From Pseudolabrys sp. (GTDB taxonomy: Bacteria > Pseudomonadota > Alphaproteobacteria > Rhizobiales > Xanthobacteraceae), in NCBI GenBank assembly GCA_026125925.1, contig JAHCKF010000188.1, forward strand, positions 1-6,922: a stretch of 6,922 bases of DNA, read 5' to 3'. Below the pieces are notes generated by a model. It worked only from the letters and a program-made list of their open reading frames with translations. It was not told the origin of the DNA and made no database searches. Both the position numbers and the translations under genes were made by a program. Every line of letters begins with the position of its first letter. The stretch's first letter is position 1. Positions 1-5,453 of the stretch are shown piece after piece.

Positions 1-29
1 GCGCCTCTCTGCAAACGCTTCAAGGATAT

Positions 30-67
30 CCCTCACCCCAACCCTCCCCCTCAAGGGGGGAGGGAGC
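30..67. repeat. C-rich/G-rich hairpin repeat upstream of the molybdenum hydroxylase gene
   Basis: A perfect 9-bp stem is visible: CCCTCCCCC at 42-50 pairs with GGGGGAGGG at 56-64 around the loop TCAAG, preceded by a CCCTCACCCCAA-type lead-in at about 30-41. From memory, this resembles a short dispersed intergenic element common in Alphaproteobacteria, whose minus-strand reading gives the peptide-like string SPLEGEGWGEG. That string appears here. Nothing shows that it is mobile. It could act as a transcript-processing or attenuation hairpin. It holds the only GGAGG in the leader (59-63), within the stem and 22 bases before the ATG at 86. The remaining bases of 1-85 show no gene and no promoter that I can support. 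Confidence 0.7.
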
Positions 68-85
68 GCGCCGCGAATCGTCGCT

Positions 86-2356
86 ATGGCTGAGCCAAAA
101 AACAAATTCATCGGCCGCTCGGTGCCGCGGCTGGAAGACCGGCCGCTGCTCACCGGCCAAGGCCGCTTTGCCGCCGACGTCAATTTCCCCGGCCAGTGGG
201 CGATGCGCGTGGTGCGCTCGCCGGTCGCGCATGGCCGGCTCAAAGGCATCGACGCCTCGGCCGCGCTCGCCATGAACGGCGTGCACGCCGTGTGGACCTC
301 TGCCGACGTCGCTCATATCCCGCCGATCCCGTTCCGCCTCACCGGCCTCGTCGAACTCGAACCCTATCAGCAGCCCGTTCTGGCTGATGAGTACGTGCGC
401 TATGTCGGCGAGCCGGTCGCCGTCGTGTTCGCCGACGATGCCTATATCGCCGAGGACGCCGCTGAAGCCGTCGAGCTCGACATCGAACCGCTGCCGCCGG
501 TGATGAAGGCGACCGACGAGCCGGGGCCGTTCGACGAGGCGAAGCACACCGAGCCGAGCGTCATCGTCAAAAGCTACGGTGACGTCGAGACCGCGTTCAA
601 ACAAGCCGATTCCATCGTTACGCTCGAACTCGCAGTCGGCCGCCATTCCGGCGTGCCGCTGGAGACGCGCGGCGCCATCGGCTTCTACAACGAGGCTCTC
701 GGCCGGCTGGAGATGCATGGCGCCGCCAAGGTGCCGCACTGGAACCGCGACACCATCGGCCGCATGCTCGGCCGCACGCGTGACGACTTCCAACTGTTCG
801 AGGGCCATGTCGGCGGCGGCTTCGGCATTCGCGGCGAGATCTATCCCGAGGACGTCATCGTCTGCGCGGCGGCTTTGCACTTCAAGAAGCCGATCAAGTG
901 GATCGAGGACCGCCGCGAGCACTTGATCGCCGCCAACCACTCGCGCCAGCAGACCCACCGCATCCGCGCCGCCATCGACCGCCAGGGGCGCATCCTCGCC
1001 ATCGACGACGAATTCTTCCACGATAACGGCGCCTATATGCGCACCCACGCGGCGACCGTGCCGGACCTTGCCGCGGCGATGCTGCCGGGGCCATATCGGG
1101 TGCCGGCCTATCGCGCCACCGGCCACATCCGCCTCACCAACAAGACGCCGTGCGGCACCTATCGCGCGCCGGGCCGCTATGAATCGACCTTCGTGCGCGA
1201 GCGCCTGATCGACGCCATCGCCGCCAATGTCGGCGTCGACAAGGTCGAGATCCGCAAGCGCAACCTGCTGCCGAAAAGCGCGATGCCCTACGCACTCAAC
1301 CTCGACACGCTCGGCACGCACATCGTCTACGATTCCGGCGACTATGCTTTGCTGCTCGACAAGGCGATGGAGCGCGCCGGCTGGGGCAAGCTGCAAAAGG
1401 ACATCGCCAGGCGCCGCAGCAACGGCGAGAAGGTCGGCGCCGGCGTCGCCATGTTCGTCGAGAAGAGCGGCCTCGGCCCGTTCGACGACGTGCGGCTCGA
1501 GGTCAAAGCCGATGGCGGCATCGAGCTCGTCACCGGATCCGCCTCGGTCGGCCAGGGCATCGAGACGGCAATGGCGCAGATCTGCGCCGAGACGCTCGGC
1601 GTCGATTATGCGACGATCAATGTCGTGCACGGCCAGACCGACCGTATCGGCCGCGGTCTTGGCGCGTTTGCCTCGCGCGTCACGGTGATGACCGGCGAAG
1701 CCACGCGCCGCGCTGCGGAGAGGCTCCGCACCAAGGCACTGACGCTGGCCGCCGAGCTGATGCAGGCCGAGGCGGCCGAACTCGATATCGTCGATGGCGA
1801 GATCGTGCGCAGAGGCGGCGCCGGGCCGTCGATGAAGCTCGCCGATCTCGCGAAGGCCAGGCCCGGCGAGCTGATCGCCGAGGACTCCTTCGAATCGAAG
1901 CACATGGTCTATCCCTACGGCGTCCATGTCGCCGTGGTCCGCGTCGATACCGAGACCGGCGGCGTATCAATTGAGAAATACGTCATGGCCTATGACGTCG
2001 GCCGCGCGGTGAACCCGACGCTGGTCGAGGGCCAGATCGCCGGCGGCCTGGCGCAGGGCATCGGCGGCGCGCTGTACGAGGATTTCGTTTACGACGAGGG
2101 CGGCGAGCCGCTGTCCGTCACCTTTGCCGACTATCTGATGCCAACGGCGCACGAAGTGCCGCCCTCCTCCATCCTGATCACCGAGGATGCTCCGAGCCCG
2201 CTCAATCCGCTCGGGCTGAAGGGTGCCGGAGAAGGCGGCACCAACCCTGTTGGCGCCGCGATCGCCTCTGCTATAGATGACGCCCTGCAACGGCCGGGCG
2301 CGATCCTCACCCTTCCGGTGACGCCGCAGCGCCTGCGCGCGATTTGCAGGAAATAA
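86..2356 (+). CDS. Molybdenum hydroxylase large subunit (CoxL/xanthine dehydrogenase family, molybdopterin-binding)
   Basis: This 756-residue protein belongs to the family that binds molybdenum-molybdopterin cytosine dinucleotide and hydroxylates aldehydes, N-heterocycles or other carbon substrates using water. The N-terminus (IGRSVPRLEDRPLLTGQGRF, residues 9-28) opens the aldehyde oxidase/xanthine dehydrogenase a/b hammerhead domain, followed by the two molybdopterin-binding lobes. Visible motifs are GGGFGIRG at 243-250, PCGTYRAPGRYES at 355-367, VGQGIET around Q490, and DVGRAVNPTLVEGQIAGG near 642-660. KGAGEGGT at 712-719 carries E716, the likely catalytic Glu beside Mo. The CO dehydrogenase motif AYRCSFR is replaced by TYRAPGR, with A361 at the Cys position, so this is not a true CO dehydrogenase. 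No Tat or Sec signal is seen, so it is probably cytoplasmic. Length is normal for the family. ATG 86 is the first start codon in frame and fits the family N-terminus, though its Shine-Dalgarno is poor. No medium (FAD) or small (2Fe-2S) subunit is in view. The substrate cannot be named; family confidence is high. Confidence 0.95.
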   Translation: MAEPKNKFIGRSVPRLEDRPLLTGQGRFAADVNFPGQWAMRVVRSPVAHGRLKGIDASAALAMNGVHAVWTSADVAHIPPIPFRLTGLVELEPYQQPVLADEYVRYVGEPVAVVFADDAYIAEDAAEAVELDIEPLPPVMKATDEPGPFDEAKHTEPSVIVKSYGDVETAFKQADSIVTLELAVGRHSGVPLETRGAIGFYNEALGRLEMHGAAKVPHWNRDTIGRMLGRTRDDFQLFEGHVGGGFGIRGEIYPEDVIVCAAALHFKKPIKWIEDRREHLIAANHSRQQTHRIRAAIDRQGRILAIDDEFFHDNGAYMRTHAATVPDLAAAMLPGPYRVPAYRATGHIRLTNKTPCGTYRAPGRYESTFVRERLIDAIAANVGVDKVEIRKRNLLPKSAMPYALNLDTLGTHIVYDSGDYALLLDKAMERAGWGKLQKDIARRRSNGEKVGAGVAMFVEKSGLGPFDDVRLEVKADGGIELVTGSASVGQGIETAMAQICAETLGVDYATINVVHGQTDRIGRGLGAFASRVTVMTGEATRRAAERLRTKALTLAAELMQAEAAELDIVDGEIVRRGGAGPSMKLADLAKARPGELIAEDSFESKHMVYPYGVHVAVVRVDTETGGVSIEKYVMAYDVGRAVNPTLVEGQIAGGLAQGIGGALYEDFVYDEGGEPLSVTFADYLMPTAHEVPPSSILITEDAPSPLNPLGLKGAGEGGTNPVGAAIASAIDDALQRPGAILTLPVTPQRLRAICRK

Positions 2357-2380
2357 CGAACGGGCGCGCCAGGCGTCCGC

Positions 2381-2387
2381 GGGAGGA
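2381..2387 (+). promoter_or_regulatory. Shine-Dalgarno site of the amidohydrolase gene
   Basis: GGGAGGA lies 3 bases before the ATG at 2391 (the core GGAGG at 2382-2386 is 4 bases away). It fixes the start of the downstream gene. The gap from the preceding TAA is only 34 bases with no terminator, so the two plus-strand genes are probably co-transcribed. Confidence 0.8.
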
Positions 2388-2390
2388 ACG

Positions 2391-3227
2391 ATGAGCGACG
2401 GCAGCGTGCCGCAGTTGAAGGCGCCGGCTGGCACCTGCGACTGCCATATCCATACTTACGACCACACCTTTCCCACCGCGCCGACTGCGGTGGTGACGCC
2501 GCCGGATGCGGCGGTCGGCGATTATCTGAAAATGTGCACCAAGATGGGTATCGAGCGCACCGTGCTGGTGCAGGCCTCGGCCTACGGCAAGGACAACCGG
2601 CTGCTGCTGCGCGACATGGCGACCATGGGACCTTCTCGCGCTCGCGGCATCGTCGTCGTCGATGACAGCGTCACCGACGAAGAACTTGATCGCCTGACCA
2701 AACTCGGCGTGCGCGGCATCCGCTTCTTCATGCTGGCCGGCGCGCCGCTGCCGTTGTCGTCACTCGAGACCATGGCGGCGCGCGTGGCGCCGTTCGGCTG
2801 GACCATCAACTTCCAATGCGACGGCCGCGAGCTCGCCGATCACGAGGCGCGGCTCAAGGCGCTACCGACCACCGTGACCATCGACCATCAGGGCAAGTTC
2901 CTCGAGCCAGTCGAACCCGACCATCCCGGATTCAAGGCTCTGCTGCGCCTCTTGGACACCGGCAAGGTCTGGTACAAGCTCGCCGCGCCCTACGAGACCT
3001 CGAAGCTCGGTCCGCCTTATTACGACGACGTCGGCAAACTGGCCAAGCTATTGGTCAAAGCCGCGCCGGAGCGCGGCCTGTGGGCTTCGAATTGGCCCTA
3101 CCCGATGGCCGGCGCCAAGACGCCGAGGGATGCCTGGACGCTCGACATGCTGCTCGACTGGGTGCCGGACGAGGCAACGCGGCAGAAGATATTGGTCGAC
3201 AATCCGGCGAAGCTGTACGGGTTTTGA
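2391..3227 (+). CDS. Amidohydrolase, 2-pyrone-4,6-dicarboxylate lactonase (LigI)-like
   Basis: This 278-residue TIM-barrel hydrolase belongs to the amidohydrolase-2 family (COG3618-like). It matches the LigI lactonase pattern along its length: CDCHIH at 16-21 (H19 and H21, the HxH at the end of strand 1), VQASAYGKDNR near 60-70, ARGIVVVD near 84-91, VRGIRFF near 107-113, TIDHQGKF at 163-170 with H166, WASNWPYP at 231-238, and the C-terminal NPAKLYGF. LigI opens the lactone of 2-pyrone-4,6-dicarboxylate in protocatechuate 4,5-cleavage and related pathways, without a required metal. Here the usual T/S-D-W-P catalytic aspartate is Asn (N234), so the activity may differ or the reaction may rely on another residue. 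The protein is cytoplasmic, with no signal peptide. The start is set by a strong Shine-Dalgarno. It sits 34 bases after the molybdenum hydroxylase, which suggests consecutive steps of one pathway. I am confident of the family but not of the substrate. Confidence 0.9.
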   Translation: MSDGSVPQLKAPAGTCDCHIHTYDHTFPTAPTAVVTPPDAAVGDYLKMCTKMGIERTVLVQASAYGKDNRLLLRDMATMGPSRARGIVVVDDSVTDEELDRLTKLGVRGIRFFMLAGAPLPLSSLETMAARVAPFGWTINFQCDGRELADHEARLKALPTTVTIDHQGKFLEPVEPDHPGFKALLRLLDTGKVWYKLAAPYETSKLGPPYYDDVGKLAKLLVKAAPERGLWASNWPYPMAGAKTPRDAWTLDMLLDWVPDEATRQKILVDNPAKLYGF

Positions 3228-3234
3228 TTTCGAA

Positions 3235-3350
3235 CCGTCACCCTGAGGTGCGACCTCCGCGAAGCGGAGGGAGCCTCGAAGGGCGACGGGCAGTGAATCC
3301 CGGGCCGTCTATCCTTCGAGGCTCGCTTCGCTCGCACCTCAGGATGACGG
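3235..3350. repeat. Long imperfect inverted repeat between convergent genes
   Basis: The left arm, from CCGTCACCCTGAGGTGCGA at 3235-3253, is mirrored by TCGCACCTCAGGATGACGG at 3332-3350, differing at one base. The inner parts also pair: GAGCCTCGAAGG at 3271-3282 with CCTTCGAGGCTC at 3313-3324. The left arm holds its own hairpin, CCTCCGC-GAA-GCGGAGG, at 3254-3270. The whole element fills most of the 157-base spacer 3228-3384. It looks like a dispersed intergenic repeat of Bradyrhizobium/Rhodopseudomonas-type genomes (recognised from memory, not searched). Its RNA would fold strongly on either strand, so it may block or process read-through from both converging units. No T-run follows it on either strand, so a classical intrinsic terminator is not supported. 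Confidence 0.85.
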
Positions 3351-3384
3351 ATTTAGGCTGCGTGCTCTCGCACAAGCCCCGACA

Positions 3385-3846
3385 TCACCCCAACTTCTTC
3401 AACAACGTCGCGATGGTGCGCTGCTCGGCCGCGGTCAGCGGCGTCAGCGTTTCGGCGGTGATGCGGGCGGCGACCTTCATCGCCGCCTCGGTGACGCGAC
3501 GGCCCTCTTCGGTCAGCGCCACGGCGCGGCGGCGGCGATCCTTCGGATCGCTGAGCGCGGTGACGAAGCCGCGCACGCTCAGGCGATCGACCACGCCCTT
3601 GATGGTCGCGGCATCGAGAAAGATCAACCGACCGAGATGATTCTGCGACGACGGCCCAACCTCATACAGCTTGGCGAGCGCGGCGAACTGGGTCTGCGTC
3701 AGCCCATCGATCATGTTCGCGGTGAAGATCGATGTGTGCCGCTGCATGGCGACGCGCATCAGGAAGCCGACCTGCTCGTCGAGCGCGTAGCCGCCGGAGG
3801 CCTTTTCGTCCGCCACCGCGGCGACACTGAGTTTGCTGCGCGTCAT
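3385..3846 (-). CDS. MarR-family transcriptional regulator
   Basis: This 153-residue protein is of normal MarR length. It has an N-terminal dimerisation helix (about 22-45), then a winged helix-turn-helix: LTQTQFAALAKLYEVG at 49-64, the recognition helix DAATIKGVVDRLSVRGFV at 78-95, and the wing DPKDRRRRAVALTEEGRR at 100-117, which matches the MarR signature DxRxxxxxLTxxG. A C-terminal dimerisation helix follows (about 118-153). Such dimers bind palindromic operators and release them on binding small, often aromatic, ligands. The in-frame stop TGA lies 3 bases before the ATG, so no longer form is possible. The only Shine-Dalgarno-like bases (GAGGA) directly abut the start, so translation may be weak. 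It lies 108 bases after livF on the same strand, so it may be the last gene of the importer operon or have its own promoter. Controlling the importer, itself, or the nearby enzymes is plausible but inferred. Confidence 0.92.
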   Translation of the reverse strand: MTRSKLSVAAVADEKASGGYALDEQVGFLMRVAMQRHTSIFTANMIDGLTQTQFAALAKLYEVGPSSQNHLGRLIFLDAATIKGVVDRLSVRGFVTALSDPKDRRRRAVALTEEGRRVTEAAMKVAARITAETLTPLTAAEQRTIATLLKKLG

Positions 3847-3859
3847 TCCTCAATCGCTT

Positions 3860-3899
3860 CCAACTGAACGGCCAAATGAACCATGGCCTGCGGCCAAGG
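3860..3899 (-). promoter_or_regulatory. Candidate operator region upstream of the MarR gene
   Basis: Two structures sit 14-53 bases upstream of the MarR start. One is a 19-base imperfect dyad at 3881-3899 (CCATGGCCTGCGGCCAAGG), eight pairs interrupted by one mismatch around the loop TGC. The other is a pair of near-identical 10-mers spaced 12 bases apart, CCAACTGAAC at 3860-3869 and CCAAATGAAC at 3872-3881. MarR proteins usually bind 15-20 base dyads near their own promoters, so autoregulation is a reasonable guess. The dyad could instead be a weak hairpin after livF, but no T-run follows it on the minus strand. I could not identify a clear -35/-10 pair in 3847-3954. Confidence 0.3.
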
Positions 3900-3954
3900 A
3901 CCGCCGTGAGCATGACCGGGAAACGCTGCCAGCGAAAGTCTTTTTCCAGGTAAA

Positions 3955-4692
3955 TCAGACCGTCAGGTAGGTCCGCTGCACGTCGAGATCGCCGGCCAAT
4001 TCCGCCATCGTACCCTGCCAGTGGATGCCGCCCTTCTCCAGCACATAGACCCGGTCCGATACCAGGCGCGCGAAATGGATGTTCTGTTCCGACAGCAGGA
4101 TCGACAGGCCTTCCTTCTTCAACTCGATGATGGTGTTGGCCATCTGCTCGACAATCAGCGGCGCGACGCCCTCCGACGGCTCGTCAAGCAGCACCAGCAG
4201 CGGATTGCCCATCAGCGTGCGCGCCACGGTGAGCATCTGCTGCTCGCCGCCGCTCATGCGGCCGCCGGGCCGGTTCGGCATCTCGCCGAGATTGGGAAAC
4301 AGCGCGAACAGCCGCTCGGGCGTCCACACGGGGGCCGCCGCGCCATCGGCAAAGCGCCGCGGCGGCTGCCGGCCGATGTCGAGGTTTTCCAGGACCGTCA
4401 GCTCGGAGAAGATGCGGCGGTCCTCCGGCGTGAAGCCGAGACCGAGCCGCGCGATTTCGTAAGGCCGCAACGCCGCGATATCCGCGCCATTGAACCGCAG
4501 CGTGCCGCGCCGCGTCACCAGGCCCATCAGCGCCTTCATGGTCGTGGTCTTGCCGGCGCCGTTGCGGCCCATCAGCGCCACCACTTCACCGCGGCCGACA
4601 TTGAAGGACACGTCGTGCAGGATCTGCGCCGCGCCGTACCAGGCCTTGAGCCCTTCAACCGAGAGCATCGGCTCGCTCATGCTCCCCGTCAT
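3955..4692 (-). CDS. livF: Branched-chain amino acid type ABC importer, ATP-binding protein LivF
   Basis: This is the second ATPase of a Liv/HAAT-type importer (245 residues), which hydrolyses ATP on the cytoplasmic face with LivG. Walker A is GRNGAGKTT at 42-50. The Q-loop region reads TPEDRRIFSELTVLENL at 88-104, with Glu in place of Gln, as is usual in LivF. The signature is MSGGEQQ at 146-152. Walker B is LLVLLDEPSEG at 165-175 with catalytic E171, and SEQN at 201-204 sits where other ABC ATPases have the switch His, again LivF-like. The ATG at 4692 overlaps the livG stop (ATGA) and has AGGAGG 7 bases upstream. An alternative ATG at 4680 has a poorer site. These systems carry branched-chain amino acids, but also urea, amides and aromatic acids, so the name gives the family rather than the substrate. 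Confidence 0.95.
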   Translation of the reverse strand: MTGSMSEPMLSVEGLKAWYGAAQILHDVSFNVGRGEVVALMGRNGAGKTTTMKALMGLVTRRGTLRFNGADIAALRPYEIARLGLGFTPEDRRIFSELTVLENLDIGRQPPRRFADGAAAPVWTPERLFALFPNLGEMPNRPGGRMSGGEQQMLTVARTLMGNPLLVLLDEPSEGVAPLIVEQMANTIIELKKEGLSILLSEQNIHFARLVSDRVYVLEKGGIHWQGTMAELAGDLDVQRTYLTV

Positions 4693-5453
4693 GGCGATGC
4701 CTCCTGGAAGGTCTTGCCCGTGCCGAAATAAACCTCGCGTACCTTGGCATTGTCGCGGATCGCGGCGGCGTTGCCGTCAGCGATCAGCCGGCCGCGCGCC
4801 AGCACGATGATGCGGTCGGCGTAAGAGAACACCACGTCCATCGAATGCTCGGTGAACAGTACCGAAATGCCGCGCTCGACCACCAGCGCCTTCACAAGTT
4901 TAATGAGATCGTTGCGCTCGCGCGGCGCCATGCCCGCGGTGGGCTCATCCATCAACAGAAGCTGCGGATCGTTGGCCAGCGCGATGGCGAGCTCGATTCG
5001 CTTGACGTCGCCATAAGCGAGTTCGCGGCTCGGCCGGTCGGCGGCATCGCGCATGCCGACCTGCGCCAGCAGTTCGAGCGCGCGCTCGCGATAGAGCGAG
5101 GCCGCCGGCCGCCACAGGCCGAGAATGCGGCCTGCGTGCGAAATCAGTGCCATCTGCACGTTCTCGACCACCGTCATCGAGCCGAAGGTCGCCGCCACCT
5201 GGAAGGTGCGGCCGACGCCGAGTCGCCAGATGTCGCGCGGCGCGAGTCCCGCGATGCTCCTGCCGCCGATGAGGATGTCGCCGGAGTCGGGCGCGAGCTG
5301 GCCGTTGATCATGTTGAAGGTGGTCGATTTGCCGGCGCCGTTCGGTCCGATCAGCGCCAGGAACTCGCCCTTGCCGATGTCGAACGACACGTCATCCACG
5401 GCGCGGACGCCGCCGAAGGCCTTGGACAGCGCTTTGACCGAGAGCACGCTCAT
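4689..5453 (-). CDS. livG: Branched-chain amino acid type ABC importer, ATP-binding protein LivG
   Basis: This is the first ATPase of the importer (254 residues). Walker A is GPNGAGKST at 36-44, and the Q-loop is GRTFQ with Q85. The signature is divergent, LAYGDVKRIE at 145-154 (the family usually has LxYGxxRRLE). Walker B is LLLMDEPTAG at 165-174 with E170, and the switch His is H203 in TEHSMD. The extra helical segment around 100-125 and the C-terminal VYFG are typical of LivG. The start is ATG 5453, overlapping the permease stop by 4 bases (ATGA), with GGAGG at 5460-5464 six bases upstream. The frame stays open 112 codons further upstream, but that stretch is a low-complexity Arg/Ala shadow of the permease gene and is not part of the protein. 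It is translationally coupled to both neighbours. Confidence 0.95.
   Translation of the reverse strand: MSVLSVKALSKAFGGVRAVDDVSFDIGKGEFLALIGPNGAGKSTTFNMINGQLAPDSGDILIGGRSIAGLAPRDIWRLGVGRTFQVAATFGSMTVVENVQMALISHAGRILGLWRPAASLYRERALELLAQVGMRDAADRPSRELAYGDVKRIELAIALANDPQLLLMDEPTAGMAPRERNDLIKLVKALVVERGISVLFTEHSMDVVFSYADRIIVLARGRLIADGNAAAIRDNAKVREVYFGTGKTFQEASP
4700..4705 (-). promoter_or_regulatory. Shine-Dalgarno site of livF, inside the end of livG
   Basis: AGGAGG on the minus strand lies 7 bases before ATG 4692. It decides between the two candidate livF starts (4692 and 4680) in favour of the longer protein and supports coupled translation across the ATGA overlap. Confidence 0.75.

Noticed and set aside
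20..1927. A 635-codon open frame on the minus strand opposite the molybdenum hydroxylase gene
   Set aside because: It is a long antisense shadow caused by GC-rich codon bias. It lacks recognisable domains, is rich in Arg/Ala/Asp/Gly, and its C-terminal part translates the intergenic repeat. The plus-strand gene has clear family motifs throughout.
86..2356. Annotation as aerobic CO dehydrogenase large subunit (coxL)
   Set aside because: The Mo-Cu cysteine motif AYRCSFR is absent (TYRAPGR instead), and no coxM or coxS gene is visible, so only the broader family is supported.
2816..3640. A 274-codon plus-strand frame spanning the end of the amidohydrolase gene, the repeat and the MarR gene
   Set aside because: It crosses two well-supported genes in other frames and the inverted repeat, has Arg/Ala/Ser-rich composition and no motif.
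3881..3899. Intrinsic terminator after livF
   Set aside because: The stem has a mismatch and no T-run follows on the minus strand, so it is listed only as a possible operator.
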